From NCBI GenBank assembly GCA_016283095.1, contig JAEEMG010000045.1, positions 1 through 54,054 on the forward strand: a stretch of 54,054 nt of DNA, written 5' to 3'. The notes under the pieces were generated by a model. The model was not told the origin of the DNA and ran no database searches. It was given only the letters and a program-made list of their open reading frames with translations. Shown here piece by piece: positions 7,028 to 17,081 of the stretch; the stretch's first letter is position 1; each line of letters opens with the position of its first letter. Source of the stretch: Paludibacteraceae bacterium (GTDB taxonomy: Bacteria; Bacteroidota; Bacteroidia; Bacteroidales; Paludibacteraceae). Made by a program: the position numbers and the translations under genes.

Positions 7028-9109
7028 ATGCTGAACCCAACTGAAGCTGATGAACGACGTTATCTGAAGTCGGTGCTGGAATTTATTGATGATATGATTC
7101 TGGGTATTGATGCCTTTATCCACCAGCAGGTAAAGGATATGAAGGCGTTCAAGGAGTATTTGTGGGAAAACCTCTCCGAGCTTGACCGCGCGGAAAAGAG
7201 CGCGACGCGAAATTATGTGACGCAAGCGGCAATGAGTGCGGAGGAGATGGAGAATACGAAGCGACGCCTGAAAAGGATGAAGCTTGTGCCATATTTCGGA
7301 CGAATAGATTTCCGTGTCGACGGTGAGGAAGAAGCCTCCTCTTTGTATGTCGGCATCCATTCGTTATATGATTCGAAAAGCAAGAAGAATCTTATCTACG
7401 ATTGGCGAGCTCCGATATCAACAATGTTCTATGACTTTGATTTCGGCAAAGCGTATTATGAATCACCAGTCGGCAGAATAGACGGAACAATTGAGTTCAA
7501 ACGTCAGTTCAGAATCCGCAACTCTGTAATGGAGTTTATGATTCAGAACAGCATAAACATCGACGATGAGTTGCTCCAGAAAGAGTTGAGCACAACGTCG
7601 GATGAGCGTATGAAGAATATTGTCGCGACAATCCAGCGTGAACAGAACGCAATCATCCGTGATGAGGAGTCGCACAATCTTATAATCCAGGGAGTCGCAG
7701 GTTCAGGAAAGACGTCCATAGCACTCCATCGAGTGGCATACATATTATATAGGTTCAAGGGTCAGATAACGTCAGATGATATTTTGATCATCTCTCCTAA
7801 CAAGGTGTTTGCCGACTATATTTCCAATGTGTTGCCTGAATTGGGTGAGGAGACAATCAAGGAGTGCGGAATGGAGGAACTGCTTTCCGAACTGTTGGAC
7901 GGCAAAGTGAAATTCCAGACATTCTTTGAGCAGGTGAACGATCTGCTTGAAAACAAGAATGCCGCGACAATAGAACGAACAAAGTTCAAGGCCACATTCG
8001 AGTTTGTCCAGCTTTTGGACAAATATCTGGTGCATCTTGAGAACACATGTTTTCAGCCAGAGGACATCGTAGTGGGAATCATTCCCGTCGCAAAGGAATG
8101 GATACTTGAAAAATTCCATTCTCATGACAGACTGCCGATCCGCCAGCGTCTGGAACTTATCGCAAACGATATCAAGAACGAGTTTAAGATATCATTCCGT
8201 CGAATACTGACGACGGAGGAGATGAGAAAGGTAAGGACAGAACTGAAGAAAATGCTTCATCTAGGATCCGACGCTGCGGTATACAAAGATATGTTTGAGT
8301 GGCTAGGCAAACCCGAGTATCTGAAGAAGACGAAGGACAAGAAGATGGAGTATGCTGACGTCGCCCCTATGATCTATCTGAAGATTTCATTAGAGGGAGT
8401 GAAAGCGAAGAGCAGTGTGAAACATCTGCTTGTGGATGAGATGCAAGACTATTCACCGGTGCAGTACCGTCTGCTTTCAAAAATATTCCCATGCAAGAAG
8501 ACCATCCTTGGAGACGCTGCGCAGAATGTCAACCCATACAGTTCGACGACAGCCGACGATATACGCAAGGCATTGTATAAGGCCGAGATAATGAAACTCA
8601 ACAAAAGCTATCGTTCGGGATATGAGATCACAGAGTTGGCAAAAAGTATTTCCGGGAATTCAGAGATAGACGTTGTAGAGCGTCATACAGAGAGACCGCA
8701 GCTGATAGAAGTTGCCAGCAGAGAAGCGGAGACACAGTTGATGCGTGACATGATCATGGAAGCAGACGTAAACAACCCGACGTCTACTGCATACATATTT
8801 AAATTAGAGAAAGATGCGATCGCGTTTTTCGAAACATTGGGAGATTTGCAGAAGAGAGCCACTTTGCTGGTGAGCGGATGTCAGGCATTCACCAACGGAA
8901 TAGTGGTGACCACTTCACATATGGCGAAAGGATTGGAGTTTGATGAAGTGGTGATACCGAATGTCACGAAGGCGAATTATAACGACGAGATGGATAAAAG
9001 CCTGCTATATATCGCATGTACGCGAGCAATGCACCGTTTGAAGATGATTTTTAGTGGAGAACAGACGGAATTTATCAACAAAGCATTGTGTGACAGCAAA
9101 AAAAAATAG
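7028..9109 (+). CDS. HelD/UvrD-like superfamily 1 helicase
   Basis: A 693-residue SF1 ATPase. Walker A (GVAGSGKTSIALHR) lies near residue 221, Walker B (DEMQDYSPVQY) near 470, motif V (TTSHMAKGLEFDEVVIP) near 628 and motif VI (LLYIACTRAMHRLKM) near 660. About 200 residues precede Walker A and contain IYDWRAPISTMFYDFDFG, a hallmark of the HelD group (DNA helicase IV-like). In Firmicutes HelD frees stalled RNA polymerase from DNA. The same task is plausible here but is inferred from family. UvrD/PcrA-type repair helicases are less likely because they lack this N-terminal region. A short palindromic repeat lies just upstream. Confidence 0.88.
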   Translation: MLNPTEADERRYLKSVLEFIDDMILGIDAFIHQQVKDMKAFKEYLWENLSELDRAEKSATRNYVTQAAMSAEEMENTKRRLKRMKLVPYFGRIDFRVDGEEEASSLYVGIHSLYDSKSKKNLIYDWRAPISTMFYDFDFGKAYYESPVGRIDGTIEFKRQFRIRNSVMEFMIQNSINIDDELLQKELSTTSDERMKNIVATIQREQNAIIRDEESHNLIIQGVAGSGKTSIALHRVAYILYRFKGQITSDDILIISPNKVFADYISNVLPELGEETIKECGMEELLSELLDGKVKFQTFFEQVNDLLENKNAATIERTKFKATFEFVQLLDKYLVHLENTCFQPEDIVVGIIPVAKEWILEKFHSHDRLPIRQRLELIANDIKNEFKISFRRILTTEEMRKVRTELKKMLHLGSDAAVYKDMFEWLGKPEYLKKTKDKKMEYADVAPMIYLKISLEGVKAKSSVKHLLVDEMQDYSPVQYRLLSKIFPCKKTILGDAAQNVNPYSSTTADDIRKALYKAEIMKLNKSYRSGYEITELAKSISGNSEIDVVERHTERPQLIEVASREAETQLMRDMIMEADVNNPTSTAYIFKLEKDAIAFFETLGDLQKRATLLVSGCQAFTNGIVVTTSHMAKGLEFDEVVIPNVTKANYNDEMDKSLLYIACTRAMHRLKMIFSGEQTEFINKALCDSKKK

Positions 9110-9116
9110 GTTTATA

Positions 9117-9146
9117 TTGAAATGTACAAAATAAATTATAATTTTG
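9117..9146 (+). promoter_or_regulatory. Promoter of rpsA
   Basis: TTG (9117-9119), a 19-base spacer and TAATTTTG (9139-9146) fit the Bacteroidota promoter. The ATG of rpsA is 51 bases downstream. Confidence 0.75.
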
Positions 9147-9197
9147 TAGCGATATTACTATATATAATGTCTAACGACTAATTGTTTAATTTTAAAA

Positions 9198-10970
9198 ATG
9201 AGTGATTTAACAAAGAATGTAGCTCCTATAGAGGACTTCGATTGGGATGGCTACAAGAATGGCGAGAGCTTGTCAGAAGCAGCACGTCAGGAGCAAGAGT
9301 CAAAGTACGACCAGACTCTTAACTCTATCAAGGACAACGAGGTTGTAATTGGTAAAGTAATCTCTTTGAACAAGAGAGAGGTCGTAGTGAACGTAGGTGG
9401 AAAGTCGGATGGTATCGTTTCTACTAATGAGTTCCGTTACAATCCAGACTTGAAGATTGGTGACGAGGTAGAGGTTTACATCGAAAACCAGGAGGACAAG
9501 AAGGGTCAGTTGAATCTTTCTCACCGCAAGGCTCGCGCAGCACGTTCATGGGATCGTGTTAACGAGGCATTGGAGAAGGACGAGATTATCAAGGGATATA
9601 TCAAGTGCAGAACTAAGGGCGGTATGATCGTTGACGTATTTGGCATCGAGGCATTCTTGCCAGGTTCTCAGATTGACGTTAAGCCTATTCGCGATTACGA
9701 TGTATTCGTAGGCAAGACAATGGAATTCAAGGTTGTAAAGATCAACCACGAGTTCAAGAACGTAGTAGTTTCACACAAGGCACTTATCGAGGCAGAGCTT
9801 GAGCAGCAGAAGTCTCAGATCATCTCTAAGTTGGAGAAGGGTCAGGTACTTGAGGGAACAGTTAAGAACATCACATCATACGGTGTATTCATCGATCTTG
9901 GTGGCGTAGATGGTCTTATCCACATCACAGACCTTTCATGGGGCCGCGTAAACGATCCTAAGGAGGTTGTAGAGCTAGATCAGAAGATTAATGTTGTTAT
10001 CCTAGACTTCGATAACGACAAGAAGAGAATCGCACTAGGTTTGAAGCAGCTTACTCCTCATCCATGGGATGGTTTGAAGGCTGATTTGAAGGTTGGCGAC
10101 AAGGTAACTGGTAAGGTAGTCGTTATGACTGATTACGGTGCATTTGTTGAGATCGCTCCAGGTGTAGAGGGTCTAATCCACGTATCAGAGATGTCATGGA
10201 GCCAGCACTTGAGAAGCGCACAGGATTTCTTGTCAGTAGGTGATACAGTTGAGGCTGTAGTATTGACATTGGATCGTGAGCAGAGAAAGATGAGCTTGGG
10301 TGTTAAGCAGCTTAAGCCAGATCCATGGGAGGCTATCGATACTAAGTATGCAGTAGGAACAAAGCACACTGCAAAGGTACGTAACTTCACTAACTTCGGA
10401 GTATTTGTTGAGATCGAGGAGGGAGTTGATGGTTTGATCCACATCTCAGACCTATCTTGGACAAAGAAGGTAAAGCACCCATCAGAGTTCACAACTATCG
10501 GTGCAGACATCGAGGTTCAGGTATTGGAGATCGACAAGGAGAACCGTCGTTTGAGCCTAGGTCACAAGCAGCTTGAGGATAATCCTTGGGATGTATTTGA
10601 GACAATCTTCACAGAGGGTTCAGTACACGAGGGAACAATCACAGAGATCGTAGACAAGGGAGCAATCGTAATGTTGCCTTACGGAGTTGAAGGTTTCTGT
10701 ACTCCAAAGCACTTGACAAAGGAGGATGGTTCAGTAGCTAAGGTTGACGAGAAGCTTCCATTCAAGGTTCTTGAGTTCAACAAGGAGTCTAAGAGAATCA
10801 TCGTTTCTCACAGCAGAACATTCGAAGAGGGTGCAACTGAAGAGAAGAAGGATTTCAAGAAGAAGAAAGCTTCTAAGAAGAGTGAGGCAGCAGCCGCAAC
10901 AACTTTGGAGAAGACAACTCTTGGAGATATCGAGCAGTTGGCAGCTTTGAAGAATCAACTAGGAAAGTAA
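9198..10970 (+). CDS. rpsA: 30S ribosomal protein S1
   Basis: A 590-residue protein with consecutive S1 (OB-fold) RNA-binding domains, recognisable by repeats such as GxVKNITSYGVFIDLGGVDGLIHITDLSW, broken by short linkers. S1 draws mRNA to the small subunit, which matters particularly in a phylum that mostly lacks Shine-Dalgarno sites. The C-terminus has a lysine-rich stretch (EEKKDFKKKKASKKSE) before a final short helix. Codon choice is strongly biased, as in a highly expressed gene. It is followed after 27 bases by the OmpA-like gene. Confidence 0.95.
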   Translation: MSDLTKNVAPIEDFDWDGYKNGESLSEAARQEQESKYDQTLNSIKDNEVVIGKVISLNKREVVVNVGGKSDGIVSTNEFRYNPDLKIGDEVEVYIENQEDKKGQLNLSHRKARAARSWDRVNEALEKDEIIKGYIKCRTKGGMIVDVFGIEAFLPGSQIDVKPIRDYDVFVGKTMEFKVVKINHEFKNVVVSHKALIEAELEQQKSQIISKLEKGQVLEGTVKNITSYGVFIDLGGVDGLIHITDLSWGRVNDPKEVVELDQKINVVILDFDNDKKRIALGLKQLTPHPWDGLKADLKVGDKVTGKVVVMTDYGAFVEIAPGVEGLIHVSEMSWSQHLRSAQDFLSVGDTVEAVVLTLDREQRKMSLGVKQLKPDPWEAIDTKYAVGTKHTAKVRNFTNFGVFVEIEEGVDGLIHISDLSWTKKVKHPSEFTTIGADIEVQVLEIDKENRRLSLGHKQLEDNPWDVFETIFTEGSVHEGTITEIVDKGAIVMLPYGVEGFCTPKHLTKEDGSVAKVDEKLPFKVLEFNKESKRIIVSHSRTFEEGATEEKKDFKKKKASKKSEAAAATTLEKTTLGDIEQLAALKNQLGK

Positions 10971-10997
10971 ATAATGTCTAATTTTAACTTATAAAAA

Positions 10998-12218
10998 ATG
11001 TCAAAGAAATTTTTAGCTTTAGCAGCAGCCGCAACACTTGTTGGCAATGCTTTCGCTCAGGAGCAGGCAACTGCAGATACAGCTACAGCAAAGGGCATTT
11101 GCCATTGGTCAGCTGGTCTTAAGGGTGGTGTTAACTACTTGAGATGGGCTCCAATCGCTGAGCCAGATCGTACTCTAAGCGGTACAATTAACGGTCAGTT
11201 CGGTGTATTCACAGAGGCTACATTCAACCCTCGTTGGGGTCTTGGTTTGCAGTACATGTATGCAATGAACAATCAGGAGACTTATGATGCAGTTAACCAC
11301 GACATCATCCTTCATTCTTCATTCAACTTGTCTAATATCGTTGCTCCATACAGAAGCATGGGATTGCAGAAGCTTAACGTTTATGTTAACCCAGGTCTTG
11401 TAGGAACAATCGGTGTTTGGGAGAACTCAAATATTATGGCTGACGACAGCAAGTTCGTTCTTGGTGTTTACGGTGCAGGTCAGATTGAGTACAACGTAAG
11501 CAAGTTCTTCGCTATCGGTTTGGAGGGAACTGCAATGTACCGTTTGCGTCAGTGCTACCCTGCAGGTGGTCACCTAACTTTCGGTGCTAACCTTGAGGTA
11601 CGTTACAAGTTCGGTGGAGATCGTAACATCCGTAACATCGCTTGGGTAGATTACGCACCTAAGTGTGAAGTTCCTGATTTGACTCCAATCCTAGAGGAGC
11701 AGAAGCGTCAGTGCGAGGAGCTTACATCTAAGCTTGAGGAGCAGATCGTTAACCAGAACGTAGCAATCAACAAGCTACAGCAGCAGATCAAGTTCACTCA
11801 GGATTCTCTTGATTCTCATATCAGAGCTACTCGTGAGCCAGTTCGTTACATCCCTACTAAGGAAGAGGATGAGATCATCAAGACTGCATTCGCTCAGCTT
11901 GAGTTCGAGTCAGCTAAGGCTATCATCAAGCAGTCTTCTTACTCTTCACTTGATGGTCTAGCAATGTTGCTTAAGTCTCACCCAGAGTGGTCTGTAACTC
12001 TTAAGGGTTACACAGATAACTCAGGTAACGCAGCTAAGAACCTTCAGTTGTCTAAGGATCGTGCAGCATCAGTTAAGAACTACTTGATCAACAAGGGAGT
12101 TTCTGCTGCTAACATCCAGTCACAGGGTTATGGTTCAGCTAACCCAGTTGCTTCTAACTCTACACTTGCAGGTCGTGCTAAGAACCGTCGTGTAGAAATC
12201 GAGCTTTTCTCTAAGTAA
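10998..12218 (+). CDS. OmpA-family outer-membrane protein
   Basis: A 406-residue protein with a signal peptide (MSKKFLALAAAATLVGNAFA), a predicted eight-strand barrel over about residues 30-215, a coiled-coil segment (LEEQKRQCEELTSKLEEQIVNQ) and a C-terminal OmpA peptidoglycan-binding domain (LKGYTDNSG, LSKDRAASVKNYLINKG, NRRVEIEL). It would anchor the outer membrane to peptidoglycan. Codon use is as biased as in rpsA, so it is probably abundant. The gap to rpsA is only 27 bases, so the two may share a transcript; a terminator follows it. Confidence 0.92.
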   Translation: MSKKFLALAAAATLVGNAFAQEQATADTATAKGICHWSAGLKGGVNYLRWAPIAEPDRTLSGTINGQFGVFTEATFNPRWGLGLQYMYAMNNQETYDAVNHDIILHSSFNLSNIVAPYRSMGLQKLNVYVNPGLVGTIGVWENSNIMADDSKFVLGVYGAGQIEYNVSKFFAIGLEGTAMYRLRQCYPAGGHLTFGANLEVRYKFGGDRNIRNIAWVDYAPKCEVPDLTPILEEQKRQCEELTSKLEEQIVNQNVAINKLQQQIKFTQDSLDSHIRATREPVRYIPTKEEDEIIKTAFAQLEFESAKAIIKQSSYSSLDGLAMLLKSHPEWSVTLKGYTDNSGNAAKNLQLSKDRAASVKNYLINKGVSAANIQSQGYGSANPVASNSTLAGRAKNRRVEIELFSK

Positions 12219-12245
12219 GAATAAGTTTTGAAGCTATACTAATAG

Positions 12246-12277
12246 GAGGCACATCGTAAGGTGTGCCTCTTTTTATT
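12246..12277 (+). terminator. Intrinsic terminator after the OmpA-like gene
   Basis: GAGGCACA (12246-12253) pairs with TGTGCCTC (12262-12269), followed by a T-rich tract. Confidence 0.85.
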
Positions 12278-12285
12278 TCAATTTC

Positions 12286-13200
12286 ATGGAAGATAATTCT
12301 CTTAAAATATTAGGCTCGTGCGCGGCTTTGCCTTCGCTGAAAATGAATCAGTCGGCTTACGCTTTGAATATGAATTCAAAGACGTTTCTTATCGATTGTG
12401 GTGAGAATACACAACAATCCTTACGCCATTATTGTGTGAACCATTCTAGAATGAACCATATCTTTATCTCTCATCTTCATGGCGACCATTGTTTCGGACT
12501 GATCGGTCTTATTTCGACTCTTGATCTTCTTGGCAGACGCAGCGACATAACTATCCATTCACACAAAGGGTTGGAGGAGGTAATGCGTCCTCAACTTGAC
12601 TTTTTCTGCAATTATCTTCATTTCAAGGTCTTGTTTGAGACATTCTCTCCTTTTACAAGTGAGATTATCTACGAAAACGACAAAATGGAGGTGTCGTCAA
12701 TCCCACTGAAACATTCGATCCCGACATCCGGATTCCTTTTCCGTGAGAAACCCCACCGTCGACATCTTAGAGCTGATAAAGCTAAATTCTATAATATTCC
12801 GATAGAACAGTATAAATTCATTCTTAACGGTGATGACTATGTGACACCCGACGGAATGATCGTGCCAAACAGTAATCTGACTCTGCCTCCTTCTCCACAG
12901 AAAAGTTTCGCGTATCTTTCTGATACTGCCTACAATGAGAAGGTTGTTGACAAAATAAAAGGTGTGGATATCCTTTTCCATGAGTCGACATTTCTGGAGA
13001 AGGATAGGGTGAGAGCAAAACAGACTTTTCATTCCACTGCGTCAGATGCTGCTAAAATCGCGTCGCTCGCAGAAGCAAAAAAACTTGTGATCGGACATTT
13101 TTCGGCAAGATACAGAGACCGGAAAACGTTTTTGGAGGAAGCAAAACCAATTTTTGAAAATACTTTTTTAGGCAATGACGGTAATGAATTTACCTTTTAA
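12286..13200 (+). CDS. rnz: Ribonuclease Z (tRNA 3' processing)
   Basis: A 304-residue metallo-beta-lactamase-fold nuclease that trims the 3' trailer of tRNA precursors. The zinc motif HLHGDHCFGLIGL lies near residue 64. Other metal ligands are suggested by SDTAYNE, HESTF and, near the end, VIGHFSARYRD. The length is normal for the short RNase Z form. The CCA end is not encoded in the one tRNA gene of this window, so RNase Z processing followed by CCA addition fits. Confidence 0.93.
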   Translation: MEDNSLKILGSCAALPSLKMNQSAYALNMNSKTFLIDCGENTQQSLRHYCVNHSRMNHIFISHLHGDHCFGLIGLISTLDLLGRRSDITIHSHKGLEEVMRPQLDFFCNYLHFKVLFETFSPFTSEIIYENDKMEVSSIPLKHSIPTSGFLFREKPHRRHLRADKAKFYNIPIEQYKFILNGDDYVTPDGMIVPNSNLTLPPSPQKSFAYLSDTAYNEKVVDKIKGVDILFHESTFLEKDRVRAKQTFHSTASDAAKIASLAEAKKLVIGHFSARYRDRKTFLEEAKPIFENTFLGNDGNEFTF

Positions 13201-13205
13201 TATAT

Positions 13206-13236
13206 TTTGCATATATATAAAAATCATGTAATTTTG
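13206..13236 (+). promoter_or_regulatory. Promoter of asnS
   Basis: TTTG (13206-13209), a 19-base spacer and TAATTTTG (13229-13236), 24 bases before the asnS start, match the Bacteroidota consensus. Confidence 0.8.
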
Positions 13237-13260
13237 TAAGCATTAAATGATAATTAAATT

Positions 13261-14664
13261 ATGGGCATAAAGAGAACTAAAATAGTAGACGCCTTAGGGT
13301 TGACAAACTATGGATCTGAAATAAATGTAAAGGGATGGGTCCGTACGAAGCGTGGCAATAAGAATGTAAGTTTCATCGCTTTGAACGACGGATCAACAAT
13401 CAAGAATATTCAGCTTGTTGTAGACGCGGGTGCTATTGATGAGTCGATAATGAAAGATGTCACTACCGGTGCATGTATCAGTTGTGTCGGCACATTGGTT
13501 CAGTCGCAGGGTGCAGGACAGAGTGTTGAAATTCTTGCAAAAAGTATCGAGATCTATGGTAAGGCTGATGTGAATGAATACCCATTGCAGAAGAAGGGAT
13601 GTTCGATGGAGTTCTTGCGTGAGATCGCTCACCTTCGTCCTCGTACAAACACTTTCGGAGCTGTGTTCCGTATCCGTCACAATATGGCGATCGCTATCCA
13701 CAAGTTCTTCCACGATAGAGGATTCTTCTATTTCCATACTCCAATCATCACTGCTTCAGACTGTGAGGGTGCAGGACAGATGTTCCAGGTTACAACGAAG
13801 AATCTTTATGATTTGAAAAAAGATGAGAACGGTAGCATCATATACGATGATGATTTCTTCGGCAAGATGGCAAGTTTGACAGTTTCTGGTCAGCTTGAGG
13901 GTGAGCTTGCTGCTACTGCTCTTGGTTCTATCTATACTTTCGGTCCAACATTCCGTGCTGAAAACTCCAACACTCCACGCCACTTGGCTGAGTTCTGGAT
14001 GATCGAGCCAGAGGTTGCCTTCAACGATATTGAGGACAATATGGACTTGGCAGAGGAGTTTATCAAGTATTGTGTACAATGGGCATTGGACAATTGCCAG
14101 GATGATTTGGCATTCTTGAACCAGATGATCGACAAGGGCTTGATCGAGAGATTGCAGAGCGTATTGAAGGCTCCTTTCACTCGTCTACCTTACACTGAGG
14201 GAATCAAGATCCTTGAGGAGGCTGTTGCAAAAGGTAAGAAGTTCGAGTTCCCAGTTTATTGGGGTTGCGACCTTGCTTCAGAGCATGAGCGTTATTTGGT
14301 TGAGGAACACTTCAAGAATCCTGTGATTTTGACTGACTATCCTAAGGAGATCAAGGCATTCTACATGAAGCAGAATGAAGATGGCAAGACTGTTCGCGCA
14401 ATGGATGTGCTATTCCCTACAATCGGTGAGATCATCGGTGGTTCTGAGCGTGAGGCAGACTACGACAAACTGCTTACAAGAATCCAGGAGCTAAATATTC
14501 CAATGAAGGATATGTGGTGGTATCTTGACACTCGTAAGTTCGGTTCTTGTCCTCACTCTGGATTTGGACTTGGATTTGAGAGATTGCTGTTGTTCGTTAC
14601 AGGTATGACAAATATCCGCGACGTGATTCCGTTCCCAAGAACTCCACGTTCGGCAGAATTCTAA
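13261..14664 (+). CDS. asnS: Asparaginyl-tRNA synthetase
   Basis: A 467-residue class IIb synthetase. An N-terminal OB-fold anticodon-binding domain ([23 protein letters not shown]) is followed by the catalytic core with motif 2 ([21 protein letters not shown]) and motif 3 ([22 protein letters not shown]). Asparaginyl- rather than aspartyl-specific signatures ([29 protein letters not shown]) support the name. It has its own promoter and terminator. Confidence 0.96.
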   Translation: MGIKRTKIVDALGLTNYGSEINVKGWVRTKRGNKNVSFIALNDGSTIKNIQLVVDAGAIDESIMKDVTTGACISCVGTLVQSQGAGQSVEILAKSIEIYGKADVNEYPLQKKGCSMEFLREIAHLRPRTNTFGAVFRIRHNMAIAIHKFFHDRGFFYFHTPIITASDCEGAGQMFQVTTKNLYDLKKDENGSIIYDDDFFGKMASLTVSGQLEGELAATALGSIYTFGPTFRAENSNTPRHLAEFWMIEPEVAFNDIEDNMDLAEEFIKYCVQWALDNCQDDLAFLNQMIDKGLIERLQSVLKAPFTRLPYTEGIKILEEAVAKGKKFEFPVYWGCDLASEHERYLVEEHFKNPVILTDYPKEIKAFYMKQNEDGKTVRAMDVLFPTIGEIIGGSEREADYDKLLTRIQELNIPMKDMWWYLDTRKFGSCPHSGFGLGFERLLLFVTGMTNIRDVIPFPRTPRSAEF

Positions 14665-14674
14665 AATTTGTATG

Positions 14675-14713
14675 GCCTGCAATTCAGATTTCTGTTTTGC
14701 AGGCTTTTATTTA
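14675..14713 (+). terminator. Intrinsic terminator after asnS
   Basis: GCCTGCAA (14675-14682) pairs with TTGCAGGC (14697-14704), followed by a T-rich tract. Confidence 0.85.
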
Positions 14714-14721
14714 TATAGCCT

Positions 14722-15207
14722 ATGAAAATCAAACAATTAATCCTTGCAGTTGGTGCTTCATTAGGACTGGTATCATGTCTGGATGTTCCTGCCGACTATT
14801 ATACTCAGGTGAATGACATTTTCAACAATGTTGTCCACGAGACAACTAAGGTGGATGCCAAGATTCAGGCAAACGACACGACTGGTCTTGCTGAAATGGT
14901 TGAAAATCTGAAATTTGTCAAGAAGACACTTGTCGCTATTGGTCCATTCCGTGAGGATTCTTCGTTGATAAACAACGTGGTTGAATTTGTGGATTTGTAT
15001 TCCGACGAATTCATGAGCAATTGTTACGATCGTTTTGTAGAGTTGGCAACTGCGGATTCGTTGTCTGATGAGCAGAGAATAGAGTTGGATCTTATTAAAT
15101 CCACTTTCGTTACAGCAGGACAATCTGCTCTTATTGATGCTCAAAAAGCTCATAAGGATTTTCAAGTGAAATATGAATTGATGAACGGACATATGGTCGT
15201 AGAATAA
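14722..15207 (+). CDS. Small predicted lipoprotein, unknown function
   Basis: A 161-residue protein. The N-terminus MKIKQLILAVGASLGLVSC is a lipoprotein signal with lipobox LVSC, so it should be exported and lipid-anchored. The remainder looks largely helical and has no motif I recognise (DVPADYYTQVNDIFNNVVHE, then NLKFVKKTLVAIGPF). The stop is 9 bases before the nitroreductase, so the two are probably cotranscribed. No function is proposed. Confidence 0.8.
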   Translation: MKIKQLILAVGASLGLVSCLDVPADYYTQVNDIFNNVVHETTKVDAKIQANDTTGLAEMVENLKFVKKTLVAIGPFREDSSLINNVVEFVDLYSDEFMSNCYDRFVELATADSLSDEQRIELDLIKSTFVTAGQSALIDAQKAHKDFQVKYELMNGHMVVE

Positions 15208-15216
15208 TTAGAAAAT

Positions 15217-15744
15217 ATGAAAGAATTAATTGATATCATAACAGAAAGAAGAAGCACACGTAAGTTTACAGATCAGCCAATCGAGCAGGAAAAACTTGAT
15301 CTTATTTTGAAAGCGGCTCTAATGGCACCGTCTTCAAAGAGATGCACTCCTTGGCATTTTGTGGTTGTGGAAGACGCGAATGATCTTCAGACAATCTCTG
15401 AGTCTCGCCAGATGGGTAGCGCGTTTGTCTCAGGCGCAAAGATGGCGATCGTAGTGCTTGCGGAGGAGGAGAAGAGCGACGTGTGGGTAGAGGATGCCTC
15501 TATCGCCGCTTCTTATATCCAGCTTATGGCAGAGAGCCTAGGTATAGGATCATGCTGGGTGCAGGTGAGAAACAGAAAGAAGAACGACGAAGAGACAACT
15601 GAGAATGTCTTGAAGAAGTTGCTTAATATTCCAGACGGATTGCGTGCGGAGTGTGTTATCGCTCTTGGCTACAAGGGTGAGGAGAAGGCTCCATTCGATC
15701 AGTCGAAATTGAAATTAGACCGTATTCACAGAGGTCAATTCTAA
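15217..15744 (+). CDS. Nitroreductase-family flavoprotein
   Basis: A 175-residue member of the nitroreductase superfamily, which are FMN-dependent NAD(P)H oxidoreductases. The N-terminal ERRSTRKFTDQPIEQEKLDLIL and MAPSSKRCTPWHFVVVED supply the FMN-binding arginine and serines. The C-terminal half contains the core helix and IALGYKGEEK. It is short for the family but complete. The substrate cannot be predicted. It lies between a lipoprotein and the DUF2520 gene, all closely packed. Confidence 0.9.
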   Translation: MKELIDIITERRSTRKFTDQPIEQEKLDLILKAALMAPSSKRCTPWHFVVVEDANDLQTISESRQMGSAFVSGAKMAIVVLAEEEKSDVWVEDASIAASYIQLMAESLGIGSCWVQVRNRKKNDEETTENVLKKLLNIPDGLRAECVIALGYKGEEKAPFDQSKLKLDRIHRGQF

Positions 15745-15753
15745 TTGAAGACG

Positions 15754-16581
15754 ATGAAAATCGTTTTTCTGGGAAGCGGGAATGTGGCGACTCATTTGTC
15801 GCAGGCGTTAAACAATTCCTTGTCGAATGAGGTGGTGCAGGTGTACAGCCCCACTGCCGAAAATGCCAAATCGCTTGCTGAGATATTGTCGTGCGGATAT
15901 TGTACGGATATCAATGAGGTCGACGTGAATGCGGACATCTACGTCTGCAGCGTTAAAGATTCAGTTCAGCAAAACGTGTGGCGAGCGTTGAAAAGCCATT
16001 TCGTCGGATCTGGCGTCAATGTCGCGGATAAGATAGTTGTCCATACGGCTGGAGCGTTGGCGATGGATGGTGAGAACGGATTGTTGGAGTTTTTCCCTAA
16101 TTGTGGAGTGGTCTATCCTGTGCAGAGTTTTTCGAAACAAAGAGCGGTGGATCTGTCGCATACACCTTTTCTGATAGAGGCGACAATCCCGTCGACATTG
16201 GAAAAACTAAGAAACCTTGTGGCAACAGTGTCGGACAGATGCTATGACGCCACAACCAAACAACGCAACGCTTTGCATCCGGCGGCTGTGTTCGCAAGCA
16301 ATTTCGCAAACCATATGTATGCGATAGCCAACAGACTCATGGAGAAGAACGGGTTGCCGTTTGAAATCCTGATTCCGTTGATTCAGGAGACAGCCCAGAA
16401 AGTGACGGAGGTTCATCCCGTCGCAGCTCAGACAGGACCGGCAGTGAGAGGTGATGAAGTGGTGATGAGCAAACAGGAGAAAGGACTAACTGCTGACGGA
16501 TACGAGACAGAGCTGGAAATCTACCGTCTTGTCAGCAAAAACATACAAACATATAGAGATGAATTTCAAAGAGAATCTTGA
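15754..16581 (+). CDS. Rossmann-like and DUF2520 domain protein
   Basis: A 275-residue protein with an N-terminal Rossmann fold ([17 protein letters not shown]) and a C-terminal helical DUF2520 domain ([30 protein letters not shown]). It resembles F420- or NADP-dependent oxidoreductases and ketopantoate or pyrroline-5-carboxylate reductase folds, but the substrate is unknown. The ATG at 15754 was preferred to a TTG three codons earlier. Its 3' end overlaps the next gene by 23 bases, a fixed neighbour in Bacteroidales. Confidence 0.85.
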   Translation: MKIVFLGSGNVATHLSQALNNSLSNEVVQVYSPTAENAKSLAEILSCGYCTDINEVDVNADIYVCSVKDSVQQNVWRALKSHFVGSGVNVADKIVVHTAGALAMDGENGLLEFFPNCGVVYPVQSFSKQRAVDLSHTPFLIEATIPSTLEKLRNLVATVSDRCYDATTKQRNALHPAAVFASNFANHMYAIANRLMEKNGLPFEILIPLIQETAQKVTEVHPVAAQTGPAVRGDEVVMSKQEKGLTADGYETELEIYRLVSKNIQTYRDEFQRES

Positions 16582-17080
16582 TAAAATAAAAGCATTTGTT
16601 TTTGATGTGGACGGCGTTTTGTCCGCCACCACCGTGCCGCTTCACCCGAGTGGGGAACCGATGCGTATGGTGAACATCAAAGACGGATATGCCATGCAGT
16701 ATGCAGTGAAGAAAGGTTATACCCTTGCGATTATCACTGGTGGCAAGACAGAGGCTGTAAGAAAAAGATTCGTAGGCTTGGGTCTAAAAGACGTATATAT
16801 GTCATCGGCAGTGAAAATCCATGATTTCCATGATTTTCTAGAAAAACACAATCTTTCTGCGGACGAAGTCATGTATATGGGCGACGACATTCCTGATTAT
16901 GAGGTGATGAAGGAGTGTGGATTCCCATGTTGTCCTGCGGATGCGGCTCCTGAGATTAAAGAGATAAGTTGCTATGTGTCTGATAAAAAGGCTGGAGAAG
17001 GTTGTGGTCGCGACGTGATCGAGCAGGTGATGAAGGCACAAGGCAAGTGGATGGATGATAAAATAGCTTTTGGTTGGTGA
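16559..17080 (+). CDS. kdsC: KdsC-like HAD phosphatase (KDO 8-phosphate phosphatase)
   Basis: A 173-residue HAD-superfamily hydrolase without a cap domain, typical of KdsC, which removes phosphate from KDO 8-phosphate during lipopolysaccharide core synthesis. Motif I is [12 protein letters not shown], motif II ITGGK, and motif [13 protein letters not shown] with PADAAPEIK following. The start ATG at 16559 lies inside the end of the DUF2520 gene, consistent with translational coupling. Other small HAD phosphatases are possible but the pattern is close to KdsC. Confidence 0.87.
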   Translation: MNFKENLDKIKAFVFDVDGVLSATTVPLHPSGEPMRMVNIKDGYAMQYAVKKGYTLAIITGGKTEAVRKRFVGLGLKDVYMSSAVKIHDFHDFLEKHNLSADEVMYMGDDIPDYEVMKECGFPCCPADAAPEIKEISCYVSDKKAGEGCGRDVIEQVMKAQGKWMDDKIAFGW

Positions 17081-17081
17081 T